From: Alphaproteobacteria bacterium WMHbin7
Lineage (GTDB): Bacteria; Pseudomonadota; Alphaproteobacteria; Rhodospirillales; WMHbin7
Length of the DNA: 64,000 nucleotides
Assembly (NCBI GenBank): GCA_002753155.1
Contig: PDZW01000001.1
Coordinates: forward strand, 62,001-126,000
Direction: 5' to 3'
Notes under the pieces: model-generated
Told to the model about the DNA's origin: nothing
The model's database searches: none
Seen by the model: only the letters and a program-made list of their open reading frames with translations
In this document: piece after piece, positions 26,307 through 35,389 of the stretch
Position numbering within the stretch: position 1 is the first letter of the stretch
Layout of the letters: every line of letters starts with the position of its first letter
Program-made: the position numbers and the translations under genes

Positions 26307-26588
26307 ATGTCCCGTCACGGTCAGGCGACGCTTTCTACGGCCGATGCCAGGGGTCAACTCTCTGATATCCTGAACCGCGCCGCCTTTGGCAAGGAGCGTG
26401 TTGTTGTGTCCCGGCGAGGAAAGCCGCTGGCAGCCGTGGTTCCCCTTGAGGATATCGAAACTCTGGAAGCTCTGGAGGATACTCTGGATGCCGCAGAAAT
26501 CCGGAAACGTCTGCTGGAATGGGAGGCGGCGGGCAAACCCGGGATTCCGCTTGAAGAGGTCGCAATACGTCTGGGCGTTAAACTTTAG
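26307..26588 (+). CDS. Phd/YefM-family antitoxin
   Basis: A 93-residue antitoxin. The N-terminal DNA-binding half shows the family pattern (TLSTADARGQLSDILNRA, ERVVVSRRGKPLAAVVPLED). The C-terminal part (about residues 53-93) is the acidic/helical toxin-binding tail. It lies 11 bases upstream of a RelE/ParE toxin, and a perfect palindrome sits in front of it. GGGAGGATGAT supplies a ribosome binding site before the ATG at 26307. It separates the hcr operon from dnaE. Confidence 0.85.
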   Translation: MSRHGQATLSTADARGQLSDILNRAAFGKERVVVSRRGKPLAAVVPLEDIETLEALEDTLDAAEIRKRLLEWEAAGKPGIPLEEVAIRLGVKL

Positions 26589-26599
26589 GGGCCTGACGC

Positions 26600-26854
26600 A
26601 TGGCCTATCGGATCGTCTTCGAGCCCAGGGCCGCCAAGGAATTCGAGGCCCTGGACGGCCAGATGCGCAGGCGCGTCCTGAAAGCGCTTCAGAAACTGGC
26701 GACAGACCCCTTTTCTTCAGCGAACGTCAAGGCCCTGCATGGGGGCGGCTACCGGATTCGGGTCGGTGACTGGCGGGTTCTCTATTCAGTTCAGGATGAT
26801 ATCTTGTTGATTCTCGTCCTCAAGATCGCGCATCGTCGTGAAGCTTATCGCTAA
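26600..26854 (+). CDS. RelE/ParE-superfamily toxin
   Basis: An 84-residue RelE-like toxin: MAYRIVFEPRAAKEFEALD, then ALHGGGYRIRVGDWRVLYSV and VLKIAHRREAYR, the standard RelE pattern with basic residues (Arg in YRIRVGDWRVLY and the final HRRE-Y) expected at the mRNA-cleavage site. It looks intact. It follows the antitoxin by 11 bases and precedes dnaE by 17 bases on the same strand, so it may be co-transcribed with dnaE. Confidence 0.85.
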   Translation: MAYRIVFEPRAAKEFEALDGQMRRRVLKALQKLATDPFSSANVKALHGGGYRIRVGDWRVLYSVQDDILLILVLKIAHRREAYR

Positions 26855-26871
26855 CATGAATTGGTAGAGCC

Positions 26872-29800
26872 ATGCCCCCCGCCGATTTCATTCATCTACG
26901 CCTGCATAGCGCCTACTCGCTGGCCGAGGGGGCGCTCAAGGTCAAGGAACTGGTGAAGCTTTGCGAAAAGCACGCCATGCCGGCGGTGGCCCTGACCGAC
27001 ACGGGAAATCTGTTTGGCGTGCTTGATTTCGCCTCGGCCTGCACGGAGGCGGGCATTCAGCCCATCGTCGGTTGTCAGTTGGCGATTCGCAAGGACGAGG
27101 TGGAAGGCAGCGGCGCCTTTCGCGAGGGGCGCAAGCCCGATCCCGATCCCGTCGTCGTGCTTTGTCAGAACGAAGCCGGCTATGCCAATTTGTTGAAGCT
27201 GGTCAGCAAGGCGTTTTTGGAAACTGAAGCGGGTGAAACGCCGCAGATTACCCTGCTCGATCTGGAATCCAGGGCGGATGGTCTGTTGCTGTTGTCGGGT
27301 GGCCCCTCGGGTCCGATCGGACGTCTGCTTCAAGATGGCGCCAAGGACAAAGCGCACCAGATGGCTCTGCGTCTGAAATCTTCATTCCCAGGCAGATTCT
27401 ACATCGAAATCCTGCGCCACGGACAAGACGAGGAGCGCAGGACCGAGGCGGCTTTTCTCGATCTGGCCTATGAACTCGATCTGCCGTTGCTGGCCACCAA
27501 CGAATGCTTCTTCGGGCCGGAAAGCATGTACGAGGCGCACGACGCGCTTTTGTGCATCGCTGGCGGGGCCTATGTCTCGCAAGCCGAGCGCAGGCGCGTG
27601 ACCCCCGAACACCGGTTCAAATCGGCCCCCGAGATGCGCGCCCTGTTTTCCGACCTGCCCGAGGCGGCGGACAATACGCTGGTGGTGGCCAAACGCTGCG
27701 CCTTCTGGCCCAAAAAGCGTGCCCCCATTCTGCCGGTCTATACCAAGCTGGAGGGCCGTAGCGAGGAAGAGGCCTTGCGCCAGATGGCCCATGATGGGCT
27801 GGAGCGTCGTTTGCCCGTGCATGTCTGGAAGCAAGACATGGACGAGGCTGAGCGTGCGCATGCCGCAAAACCTTACCGCGAACGCCTCGACTATGAGCTG
27901 GACGTTATCGTCAAGATGGGTTTCCCGGGCTATTTCCTGATCGTGGCCGACTTCATCCAATGGAGCAAGGAGCACGGCATTCCGGTGGGGCCGGGGCGCG
28001 GCTCGGGTGCCGGTTCGGTGGTCGCCTGGGCGCTGACCATCACCGATCTCGATCCTTTGCGCTTCAATCTGCTGTTCGAACGCTTCTTGAATCCGGAACG
28101 CGTGTCGATGCCCGACTTCGACATCGACTTCTGCCAGGATCGCCGAGACGAAGTGATTCGCTATGTGCAAAGCGAATACGGCTTCGACAAGGTCGCGCAG
28201 ATCATCACCTTTGGTAAATTGCAGGCCAGGGCGGCTTTGCGCGATGTCGGGCGCGTTCTCGAAATGCCCTATGGTCAGGTGGACCGCATCTGCAAACTGA
28301 TTCCGCAGAATCCGGCCAAGCCCGTCACCATCGCCGAGGCCATCGAAGCCGAGCCTTTGCTGGGCCAAATGCGAGGGGCCGATCCGGTGGTGGGCAAGCT
28401 GCTCGATGTGGGGCAGAAGCTGGAGGGGCTTTACCGCCACGCCTCTACTCATGCAGCGGGCGTGGTGATCGGCGATCGCCCCCTCGACGAACTGGTGCCG
28501 CTTTACCGCGATCCGCGCTCCGACATGCCGGTTACTCAGTTCAACATGAAATGGGTTGAGCCTGCGGGTCTGGTCAAGTTCGACTTTCTGGGCCTGAAGA
28601 CGCTGACCGTGCTTAAAACAGCGGTCGATCTGGTGGCCAGAAAGGGCCTTGCCGTCGATCTGACGGCGTTGCCGCTGGATGATCGCTTAAGCTTCGAGAT
28701 GCTGGGGCGCGGCGACACGGTGGGCGTGTTCCAGCTGGAAAGTGCGGGCATGCGCGACACGGTCAAGGCCTTAAAGCCCGACACGCTGGAAGAAATCATC
28801 GCCATCGTGGCACTTTATCGTCCCGGCCCGATGGGCAACATTCCCAGCTTCATCAAGCGCAAGCACGGCGAGGAGGAGCCCGACTACCTGCATCCCACGC
28901 TGGAGCCCATTCTCAAAGAAACCTTCGGCATCATGGTCTATCAGGAACAGGTGATGCAGATCGCCCAGGTGCTGTCGGGCTATACGCTGGGCGGCGCCGA
29001 TCTCCTGCGCCGCGCCATGGGCAAGAAAAACAAGGAGGAGATGGACGCCCAGCGCAAGAATTTCGTCGATGGGGCGGTGGCCCGCAAGGTTTCGCAAGCC
29101 CAGGCCTCGCACATCTTCGACATGGTGGCCAAGTTCGCCGAATACGGTTTCAACAAAAGCCACGCCGCCGCCTATGCCGTGGTGGCTTACCAGACCGCCT
29201 GGATGAAGGCCAATCATCCGGTGGAGTTTATCGCCGCTTCCATGACCTACGACATGGGATCGACCGACAAGCTGGCCGTGTTCCGCCAGGAACTCGAACG
29301 CATGAAATTCAAGTTGCTGCCGCCCGACGTCAACCGATCTGAGGCCGTCTTTTCGGTCGAAGAGGGCTCGGTACGCTATGCCCTGGCGGCCATCAAGAAT
29401 GTGGGTCTGGCCGCCATGCAGACCCTGGTCGAGGAACGCCGGAAAAACGGTCCCTTCAAGGATGTGGCCGATCTGTTTCGCAGGCTCGATACGAGAACGC
29501 TGAACCGGCGTCAGGTGGAAAATCTGATCCGTGCCGGCGCTTTCGATTCACTCGATAATAACCGGGCCCGCCTGATGGATGGGCTGGATATTCTGATGCG
29601 CGAGGCCAGCAGTGCACAGGAGGAACGCGAAAGCGGACAGGTCAGCCTGTTCGGCGCCATCGATCCCAAGGCCAATGCGCCCAGGCTGCCCAACCGGGCC
29701 GATTGGCCGCCCATGGATCGTTTGAAAGAGGAATTCTCGGCCATCGGCTTTTATCTTTCGGCCCATCCTCTGGACGCCTACGCCAAAAGCCTTGAACGTC

Positions 29801-30333
29801 TGCATGTCATTAAATTCGCCGAACTTGCAGGCCATCTGGCGGCGGGCGGCAAGAGCCGGGTCAAGCTGGCGGGGGTTCTGATCGGCAAGCAGGAGCGCAC
29901 CAGCCAGCGCGGCTCGCGCTTTGCCTTCGCGCAATTCTCCGACATGACCGGCACCTTCGAGGTGACCTTGTTTTCTGAAGTGCTGGCGGCCTCGCGCGAC
30001 ATCCTTGAAAGCGGCCAGCCTTTGCTGATCAGCCTCGATGCAAGGCTTGAGGAGGAGCAAATCAAGCTTCTGGCGCAGGAAATCGTGCCCTTGGATCAGG
30101 CGGCGGCCAAAACTTCGGGCGGCATCAAAGTCTATTTTACCGAGACGGCGCCGGTGGCCGAGTTGAAAGCCTTGCTGGCCCGCGAAGCCCGGGGCAAGGG
30201 CCGCGTCATTCTGGTGCCGCAAACCGAACAGGGCGACGTCGAAGTCCTTCTCAAAGGGTATTATGCCCTTTCGCCGGGATTACTCTCGGGCCTGCGCGCC
30301 CTGGGGGGCATTCGGGAATTGCGCGAGATTTGA
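26872..30333 (+). CDS. dnaE: DNA polymerase III alpha subunit
   Basis: A 1153-residue replicative polymerase of the DnaE1 type, normal length. It has an N-terminal PHP domain (HLRLHSAYSLAEG), the polymerase core with catalytic Asp residues in PDFDIDF (about 415-419), GPGRGSGAGS, the HASTHAAGVVIG block, a helix-hairpin-helix region and a C-terminal OB domain (about 960-1040). It synthesises DNA at the replication fork. The start at 26872 gives the family N-terminus. Only 17 bases separate it from the RelE toxin stop. Confidence 0.97.
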   Translation: MPPADFIHLRLHSAYSLAEGALKVKELVKLCEKHAMPAVALTDTGNLFGVLDFASACTEAGIQPIVGCQLAIRKDEVEGSGAFREGRKPDPDPVVVLCQNEAGYANLLKLVSKAFLETEAGETPQITLLDLESRADGLLLLSGGPSGPIGRLLQDGAKDKAHQMALRLKSSFPGRFYIEILRHGQDEERRTEAAFLDLAYELDLPLLATNECFFGPESMYEAHDALLCIAGGAYVSQAERRRVTPEHRFKSAPEMRALFSDLPEAADNTLVVAKRCAFWPKKRAPILPVYTKLEGRSEEEALRQMAHDGLERRLPVHVWKQDMDEAERAHAAKPYRERLDYELDVIVKMGFPGYFLIVADFIQWSKEHGIPVGPGRGSGAGSVVAWALTITDLDPLRFNLLFERFLNPERVSMPDFDIDFCQDRRDEVIRYVQSEYGFDKVAQIITFGKLQARAALRDVGRVLEMPYGQVDRICKLIPQNPAKPVTIAEAIEAEPLLGQMRGADPVVGKLLDVGQKLEGLYRHASTHAAGVVIGDRPLDELVPLYRDPRSDMPVTQFNMKWVEPAGLVKFDFLGLKTLTVLKTAVDLVARKGLAVDLTALPLDDRLSFEMLGRGDTVGVFQLESAGMRDTVKALKPDTLEEIIAIVALYRPGPMGNIPSFIKRKHGEEEPDYLHPTLEPILKETFGIMVYQEQVMQIAQVLSGYTLGGADLLRRAMGKKNKEEMDAQRKNFVDGAVARKVSQAQASHIFDMVAKFAEYGFNKSHAAAYAVVAYQTAWMKANHPVEFIAASMTYDMGSTDKLAVFRQELERMKFKLLPPDVNRSEAVFSVEEGSVRYALAAIKNVGLAAMQTLVEERRKNGPFKDVADLFRRLDTRTLNRRQVENLIRAGAFDSLDNNRARLMDGLDILMREASSAQEERESGQVSLFGAIDPKANAPRLPNRADWPPMDRLKEEFSAIGFYLSAHPLDAYAKSLERLHVIKFAELAGHLAAGGKSRVKLAGVLIGKQERTSQRGSRFAFAQFSDMTGTFEVTLFSEVLAASRDILESGQPLLISLDARLEEEQIKLLAQEIVPLDQAAAKTSGGIKVYFTETAPVAELKALLAREARGKGRVILVPQTEQGDVEVLLKGYYALSPGLLSGLRALGGIRELREI

Positions 30334-30641
30334 TTCCAACCGGCGAGGGAAGCCATTTGCCTCCTGTTCCTGCTGCCGGGCAGCCCATTCTTAGCCATCC
30401 TCGCCCGGAAGATCTGTCCGCTCCCTCCTTGATCAGCCGATATACAAACCGCATCGGCATTTCACAATAGCCATACATATTTTATTGTTTATTCTTTCTG
30501 TCGTGGCGCTATTATTTGACGATGTTAGAAAATTAGTTGCTGTTAAGAAAATTCGCAAAATTCTATAGACAGTTCTTCCCGCCGATCGTCTTGGTGTCGT
30601 TCGGTTCTCGTGGCAGGTAACGTCAGCCAAAGGTGGAGACC
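30334..30641. other. Intergenic region before chemoreceptor gene
   Basis: About 308 bases without a supported gene. The first part is GC-rich and contains the dyad GCTGCC-G-GGCAGC (about 30369-30383) and distant complementary arms (CCGGCGAGG and CCTCGCCCGG) that could fold after dnaE. The part from about 30450 to 30570 is clearly AT-rich and is the likely promoter zone for the chemoreceptor, but I cannot fix the boxes. Confidence 0.4.
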
Positions 30642-32324
30642 ATGCAAGGAAGCATCAAATCGAAGCTGGTCGTGCTGGGGTTTGTCGCCCTTCTCGGCCA
30701 GACGGTGCTGGCGGGAAGCAGCCTGTGGGTCAACGCCATCCTCAAGGAATCTTTCTCCTTCGCCGAGATGCGGGGCGAGCAGCTGGCGGCCGTCGAGGAA
30801 ATGCGACGCGAGACTTTAACCATCATGCTGGCCGCCATGGATTCCATCATCGACAAGGACGAGGGCAAGATCCAGTCCGAGCGCATGCAGAACATGACAC
30901 GCGGGCTCGGTGTGATGGAGGCAGGGGTCAAGACACTGGCCAAATACGCCGACACGGTCGAGGAAAAATCGCTGGCGGCAGAGTTGGACAAGTCGATTAT
31001 CCAATTGAAGGCGGGTGTCACCGGCACCCTGGTCAAGGCCATCGAGTCCAAGGCCGACGATGCCGCCTTCGACGAGATCGACGATATTCTGGACAAATAC
31101 GGCAACGGTACGTCCGAACTTCTTGAGAAGTTCGAAAAGTCGCTGAAGGCCGAACTGGCCGAGGCCAAGGCGGAGGAACACGACTGGTTGGACCGCTTGA
31201 CCCAGATCAACACGATAACCTATCTGATCACGGCAGCCCTGATGATCCTCGGCCTCTTCATCACCGGTGGATCGATCATCCGTCCCATCAACGCCCTGAC
31301 CGCCACCATGCGCCGTCTGGCCGAAGGCGAGCGCAATGCCGAAATCCCCGCCCTGGACCAGAAGGACGAGATCGGCGAGATGGCCCGCACCGTCGATGTG
31401 TTCAAGCGCAATGCCATCGAGATGGATCGCATGAAGGAAGAGCAGGAGCAACAAAAGCGGCGCTCCGAGGAGGAGAAGACCCGCTCGATGCATAGCCTGG
31501 CCGATGGCTTCGACCGCTCGGTGCGTACGATCGTCAACGAAGTTTCCGCCTCGGCAACCGAGCTTGAGGACACCGCGCAGGGCATGTCCAACATTGCCGA
31601 CGAGACCCAGCAGCAGGCCACAGCCGTTGCTGCGGCTTCCGAAGAGGCCTCGTCGAACGTGCAAACCGTGGCGGCGGCAGCCGAGGAACTGTCTTCGTCC
31701 ATATCGGAAATCAGCCGCCAAGTGTCGCAATCGACCCGGGTGGCCCAGGGGGCTGCCAAGGAGGCCGAGCGCGCCAATGCCATGGTGCAGGGCCTGGCCG
31801 AGGCCGCCAGCAAGATCGGCGAGGTGGTGCATCTGATCAACGACATCGCCTCGCAGACCAATCTGCTGGCCTTGAATGCCACCATCGAAGCGGCACGCGC
31901 CGGTGATGCGGGCAAGGGCTTTGCCGTCGTCGCCAACGAGGTGAAGAGTCTCGCCAACCAGACCGCCAAGGCCACCGACGAGATCAGTCAGCAGATTTCT
32001 GCGGTTCAAGGGGCCACCCAGGATGCCGTCAGCGCCATCGAAAGCATCACCAAGGTGATCGGCGAGGTGAACGAGATTTCGACCGCCATCGCCAGTGCGG
32101 TCGAGGAGCAGGGAGCTGCCACCCAGGAGATCGCCCGCAATGTCCAACAGGCTTCGGGAGCGACGGCAGAGGTTTCCAGCCATATCGGCGGTGTCACCCA
32201 GGGGGCGCAGAAAACTGGAACTTCGGCCAATCATGTGCTGAAGGCCGCCGAAGCCTTGTCCAAGCAGTCGGCCCATCTGCGCCAGGAAGTCGATCGCTTC
32301 CTGGCTGGAATCCGGGCGGCCTGA
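30642..32324 (+). CDS. Methyl-accepting chemotaxis protein
   Basis: A 560-residue chemoreceptor. It has an N-terminal membrane segment (about 7-29), a helical periplasmic region of about 155 residues, a second membrane segment (about 190-208), a HAMP domain (about 210-262, [20 protein letters not shown]) and a signalling domain whose hairpin tip reads [21 protein letters not shown]. The sensor has no PAS or Cache signature that I recognise; it looks like a four-helix bundle, so the ligand is unknown. There is no C-terminal NWETF-like pentapeptide. AGGTGGAG precedes the ATG at 30642; a GTG at 30633 is less likely because it lies in that site. Confidence 0.9.
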   Translation: MQGSIKSKLVVLGFVALLGQTVLAGSSLWVNAILKESFSFAEMRGEQLAAVEEMRRETLTIMLAAMDSIIDKDEGKIQSERMQNMTRGLGVMEAGVKTLAKYADTVEEKSLAAELDKSIIQLKAGVTGTLVKAIESKADDAAFDEIDDILDKYGNGTSELLEKFEKSLKAELAEAKAEEHDWLDRLTQINTITYLITAALMILGLFITGGSIIRPINALTATMRRLAEGERNAEIPALDQKDEIGEMARTVDVFKRNAIEMDRMKEEQEQQKRRSEEEKTRSMHSLADGFDRSVRTIVNEVSASATELEDTAQGMSNIADETQQQATAVAAASEEASSNVQTVAAAAEELSSSISEISRQVSQSTRVAQGAAKEAERANAMVQGLAEAASKIGEVVHLINDIASQTNLLALNATIEAARAGDAGKGFAVVANEVKSLANQTAKATDEISQQISAVQGATQDAVSAIESITKVIGEVNEISTAIASAVEEQGAATQEIARNVQQASGATAEVSSHIGGVTQGAQKTGTSANHVLKAAEALSKQSAHLRQEVDRFLAGIRAA

Positions 32325-32359
32325 TCTGGTTTTGCCAGATTTCTCTTGTCTTTCAGTGC

Positions 32360-32381
32360 GGGCGGGGGTACAACCCCGCCC
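32360..32381 (+). promoter_or_regulatory. Stable hairpin in the gap before rpsB
   Basis: GGGCGGGG (32360-32367), a 6-base loop and CCCCGCCC (32374-32381) make a perfect 8-pair hairpin 36 bases after the chemoreceptor stop. No T-run follows, so it is either a rho-independent-like end of the chemoreceptor mRNA or part of the roughly 110-base rpsB leader. Confidence 0.4.
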
Positions 32382-32488
32382 TCTAAATCCACACGCAGGT
32401 GTCGGGTAAAGTCTTTGATTTTGCCCATCCGGTGCCGGAAGTCCGGTCACGAATCCTGCGGAGGTTAACCGGAAAAGGAATACATATC

Positions 32489-33286
32489 ATGGCTCTACCC
32501 GAATTCTCCATGCGCCAGCTTCTGGAAGCCGGCGTTCATTTCGGTCACAATACGCGCCGCTGGAATCCCAAGATGGCCCCCTACCTGTTTGGGGTGCGCA
32601 ACGGCATCCATGTGATCGATCTTCAGCAAAGCGTTCCCATGCTGCACCGGGCCATGCAGGCCGTGCGTGATGTGGTGGCCGGTGGCGGTCGCGTGCTGTT
32701 CGTCGGCACCAAGCGTTCGGCAGCCGAGCCGGTGGCCCTGGCGGCCAAGAAATGCGGCCAGTATTACGTCAATCACCGCTGGCTGGGCGGCATGATGACC
32801 AATTGGAAGACCATCTCGCGCTCGATCAAGCGTCTGAAGGACATGGAAGAGCAGCTGGCTTCGGGCGCCCTGGCGGGGCTGACCAAGAAGGAACAGCTCA
32901 ACATGTCGCGCGAGAAGGAAAAGCTCGATCTGTCGCTGGGTGGCATCAAGGACATGGGCGGCATTCCCGACATCATGTTCGTGATCGACACCAACAAGGA
33001 ATCCATCGCCATTCAAGAGGCGGTCAAGCTGGGCATTCCCGTGGTGGCCGTGCTGGACAGCAACAGCGATCCCGATGGCATCTCCTTCCCCATTCCCGGC
33101 AATGACGACGCCATCCGTGCCGTCAGCATGTATTGCGATCTGATCTCGGGCTCGGTTCTGGACGGCATTCAGGCCGAGATGACCAAGGCCGGCATCGATG
33201 TCGGTGCCCAGGCGGTGCTGCCCGTCGAAGCCGCACTGGCCGAGGAAGGCGAGGCGGAAGCGCCTGCCGCCGTCGCGGCTGACTGA
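32489..33286 (+). CDS. rpsB: 30S ribosomal protein S2
   Basis: A 265-residue S2 protein. The start [20 protein letters not shown] at 32489 is the alphaproteobacterial form, and AAAAGGAA lies upstream; an in-frame start at 32399 is in the leader. Conserved blocks are [35 protein letters not shown] and [16 protein letters not shown]. The C-terminal Ala/Glu tail after about residue 245 is lineage typical. It is followed by tsf after 28 bases. Confidence 0.97.
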   Translation: MALPEFSMRQLLEAGVHFGHNTRRWNPKMAPYLFGVRNGIHVIDLQQSVPMLHRAMQAVRDVVAGGGRVLFVGTKRSAAEPVALAAKKCGQYYVNHRWLGGMMTNWKTISRSIKRLKDMEEQLASGALAGLTKKEQLNMSREKEKLDLSLGGIKDMGGIPDIMFVIDTNKESIAIQEAVKLGIPVVAVLDSNSDPDGISFPIPGNDDAIRAVSMYCDLISGSVLDGIQAEMTKAGIDVGAQAVLPVEAALAEEGEAEAPAAVAAD

Positions 33287-33314
33287 TCGCTTCTTCTAGG
33301 AAAGGAATAGAAAG

Positions 33315-34241
33315 ATGGCCGAGATTACGGCTGCGCTGGTCAAGGACCTGCGCGAAAAGACCGGCGCCGGAATGATGGATTGCAAGAAGGCGCTGGGCGA
33401 AACCAATGGCGACCTGGAAGCGGCGGTCGATTGGCTGCGCAAGAAGGGTCTGGCGGCGGCTGCCAAGAAGTCGGGTCGCGTTGCCGCCGAAGGCTTGGTG
33501 GCCGTGGCTACCGACGGAACGAAAGGCGCTTTGGTCGAGGTGAATGCCGAGACCGATTTCGTAGCTCGCAACGACCAGTTCCAGGCCTATGCCCGTCAGG
33601 TGGCGGTGATTGCGCTGGGCTGTGGCGGCGACATCGAGAAGCTGAAGGCTTCGGCTTGGCCCGAGGGCGGCACGGTGGCCGAGAAGGTGACCAATCTGAT
33701 CGCCACCATCGGCGAGAACATGAATCTGCGCCGCACCGCCTGCCTGTCTGTTTCCGACGGCGTGGTGGCCAGCTACATGCACGGGGCGGCAGCTCCCGGC
33801 CTGGGCAAGATCGGCGTTCTGGTGGCCCTGGAAAGTACTGGCGACAAGGCCAAACTGGCAGAGGTCGGCAAGCAGATCGCCATGCATGTGGCGGCGGCCA
33901 ATCCGCAGTTCCTGACCGTCGATTCCGTTGACTCCTCGGCGCTCGAACGCGAAAAGGACGTGCTGCGCGAACAGGCCCGCGCCTCGGGCAAGCCCGACAA
34001 CATCATCGAAAAGATGATGGAAGGGCGCGTTCGCAAGTTCTACGAGGACGTGGTGCTGCTGGAGCAGCTTTACGTCATCGACGGCGAAAGCCGGGTCAAG
34101 CAGATCATCGAGAAGGCGGCCAAGGACGTGGGCGCTCCAGTCAAGCTGACCGGCTTCGTGCGCTTTGCCCTGGGCGAGGGCATCGAGCGCGAAGAAAAAG
34201 ACTTTGCCGCCGAGGTGGCCGAGCAGTTGAACAAGAAGTAA
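33315..34241 (+). CDS. tsf: Elongation factor Ts
   Basis: A 308-residue EF-Ts, the nucleotide exchange factor of EF-Tu. It has the N-terminal UBA domain and the signature [18 protein letters not shown] (about 12-29), the core with [13 protein letters not shown] and a C-terminal module ([20 protein letters not shown] begins about residue 279). The last 23 codons plus the terminator are repeated downstream at 35223-35391. Normally pyrH follows directly; here about 2 kb of duplicated and inserted DNA intervenes. Confidence 0.97.
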   Translation: MAEITAALVKDLREKTGAGMMDCKKALGETNGDLEAAVDWLRKKGLAAAAKKSGRVAAEGLVAVATDGTKGALVEVNAETDFVARNDQFQAYARQVAVIALGCGGDIEKLKASAWPEGGTVAEKVTNLIATIGENMNLRRTACLSVSDGVVASYMHGAAAPGLGKIGVLVALESTGDKAKLAEVGKQIAMHVAAANPQFLTVDSVDSSALEREKDVLREQARASGKPDNIIEKMMEGRVRKFYEDVVLLEQLYVIDGESRVKQIIEKAAKDVGAPVKLTGFVRFALGEGIEREEKDFAAEVAEQLNKK

Positions 34242-34250
34242 GACCTCCAA

Positions 34251-34300
34251 CCCCTCGTCCCTTGTGGGAGAGGGTGACTGCGAAGCAGTCGGGCGAGGGG
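34251..34300. repeat. REP-like palindromic element, copy 1
   Basis: Outer arms CCCCTCG (34251-34257) and CGAGGGG (34294-34300) enclose a perfect inner hairpin GACTGC-GAA-GCAGTC (34276-34290). This resembles common intergenic palindromes of proteobacteria. It sits between the tsf stop and its terminator. Confidence 0.6.
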
Positions 34301-34310
34301 TAACTGATCA

Positions 34311-34339
34311 GGGCGGGCCTTATTTGGGTCCGCCCTTTT
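34311..34339 (+). terminator. Rho-independent terminator after tsf
   Basis: Stem GGGCGG/CCGCCC extended by G-U and G-C pairs around a UAUUU loop, followed by TTTTC. It closes the rpsB-tsf transcript and shows that pyrH needs its own promoter. Confidence 0.8.
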
Positions 34340-34355
34340 CGATTCTCTGTGCGCT

Positions 34356-34889
34356 CTACGCCGCCAGCCTGCCTTCGCAAAGATCTGGAAAGACAATTGA
34401 AGTAGGCTCGGGCTTTTGGTGCAGACGGTTCAGCAGTGGGTGATCGTTGTTCTTGAACCTGCATTTCTCCAAGGAAGTCAGGATCAGGTGGCCATTGATG
34501 AATGCTGAGTAAATATCGCTTGATGTGCGCTTCGAGTGGTAGTTCCTCATGACATGGTCAAAGGTGATGCGATACCAATGGCGGATATACAGGCTGCCTA
34601 CTTTCGGGCCCAACTTCTTGCCGACGACGAGTTGATGCAGCGACTGCTCCTCAAGTGAAGATGAGACGTAGTCGCTGCTGTATTCCTGGTAGACATGGTT
34701 TTTTTGGGTGCGGATTTTTCGCAACGTATTCAGGAAGAGGAATAATTCGCGACTGCTCGACGTATCGTGAAGTAGAATCTTTGCTTTCGAGTCAGGATCG
34801 ATCAGCGGGTCGGAGCAGGTAATCGACAGCACACTTCCACGGCTTCTGTGGCAAATTGCGTAAACTGGGTCATTCACTGAAACGGGCAT
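34356..34889 (-). CDS. Hypothetical protein in the duplicated tsf-pyrH spacer
   Basis: A 177-residue protein with no recognised domain. It has no signal peptide or membrane segment, is rich in Ser, His, Arg and Leu, and contains LFLFLNTLRKIRTQKNHVYQ and a segment with His and Tyr (SLYIRHWYRITFDHVMRNYH). A strong GGAGGTAAT ribosome binding site precedes the ATG at 34889, which supports a real gene. Its DNA is visibly less GC-rich than the ribosomal genes around it, suggesting acquisition. It lies in the first copy of the duplicated tsf-pyrH spacer and is convergent with tsf. Confidence 0.55.
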   Translation of the reverse strand: MPVSVNDPVYAICHRSRGSVLSITCSDPLIDPDSKAKILLHDTSSSRELFLFLNTLRKIRTQKNHVYQEYSSDYVSSSLEEQSLHQLVVGKKLGPKVGSLYIRHWYRITFDHVMRNYHSKRTSSDIYSAFINGHLILTSLEKCRFKNNDHPLLNRLHQKPEPTSIVFPDLCEGRLAA

Positions 34890-35100
34890 TATTACCTCCG
34901 CGAAAAAACTCTTTGATTTTTATCGCAGTGCGAATCTGATCGCAACCAACAATGTAAGCTTTTGTTGCATATACACAACTAAAAGATAGAATTTTGTATT
35001 CGCTACTAGCTTCGACGCGCTTGCTTAAGCTTGGTCTATTGGTTTTGGATTGGTGAGGTAAGGGCCGATTAAGCTGTCAGAGGGAGTTTCTAAATCATCC
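34890..35100. other. AT-rich spacer upstream of the hypothetical gene
   Basis: About 210 bases, much AT-richer than the surroundings, with an interrupted dyad GCAAC/GTTGC near 34942-34968. It probably carries the promoter for the minus-strand gene at 34889. I see no further gene. Confidence 0.35.
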
Positions 35101-35220
35101 CCTTAGCCTCATGCCCAAGAGGCTGTTGATATCCGCCTCGCCTCAAGTCCCGAAAAACCCAGCCAACTTGGGAAAGCCCATGTCCAACGCCCCGCGATCC
35201 AAGCGAACTCTTCTGAAGTT
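35101..35220 (+). repeat. Extra copy of pyrH leader and first 13 codons
   Basis: The segment repeats the region just before and at the start of pyrH (about 36166-36284). Shared landmarks are ATGCCCAAG/CTGCCCAAG, GATATCCGC/AATATCCGC, CAGCCAACTTGGGA and ATGTCCAA. It has diverged more than the tsf-derived part to its right. Confidence 0.75.
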
Positions 35221-35293
35221 CTTGGGCGAGGGGATCGAGCGCGAGGAAAAGGACTTTGCCGCCGAAGTGGCCGAGCAGTTGAACAAGAAGTAA
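35180..35293 (+). CDS. 37-residue PyrH::EF-Ts chimeric micro-ORF
   Basis: An ATG in the duplicated pyrH leader opens a 37-codon frame. Residues 1-13 (MSNAPRSKRTLLK) derive from the PyrH N-terminus ([13 protein letters not shown]). Residues about 16-37 ([14 protein letters not shown] and on to QLNKK) are identical to the EF-Ts C-terminus. The join falls in Gly-Glu-Gly, which both proteins share in the same frame. A REP-like element and a terminator follow. The four differences from tsf in the tail are all synonymous, hinting that the peptide may be kept. The EF-Ts C-terminal module touches EF-Tu in E. coli, so EF-Tu binding is conceivable. It may equally be a non-functional scar. Confidence 0.5.
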   Translation: MSNAPRSKRTLLKFLGEGIEREEKDFAAEVAEQLNKK

Positions 35294-35302
35294 GGCCTCC
35301 AA

Positions 35303-35351
35303 CCCCTCGCCCCATGTGGGAGAGGGTGACTGCGAAGCAGTCGGGTGAGGG
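35303..35351. repeat. REP-like palindromic element, copy 2
   Basis: Same architecture as 34251-34300, including an identical inner GACTGC-GAA-GCAGTC hairpin; the outer right arm has drifted (TGAGGG). It was copied with the tsf end. Confidence 0.6.
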
Positions 35352-35362
35352 ATAAATGATCA

Positions 35363-35389
35363 GGGCGGGCCATTTTGGTCCGCCCTTTT
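35363..35389 (+). terminator. Rho-independent terminator, duplicated copy
   Basis: GGGCGG/CCGCCC stem with a shorter loop than the parental terminator, then TTTTC. It would end a transcript carrying the chimeric micro-ORF and also lies at the 3' end of the convergent PIN toxin gene. Confidence 0.75.

Larger units (their letters stand above)
34171..34341 (+). repeat. tsf 3' end plus terminator, parental copy of duplication
   Basis: This segment (end of tsf, REP-like palindrome, terminator) is present again at 35223-35391 with about the same length (171 versus 169 bases). The coding part differs at only four bases. The left edge starts in TGGGCGAGGG, which is also shared with pyrH at about 36283. 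Confidence 0.85.

Noticed and set aside
30816-32450. 544-codon minus-strand frame
   Set aside because: Antisense to the chemoreceptor; composition (Gly, His, Asp-rich, no domain) is typical of shadows.
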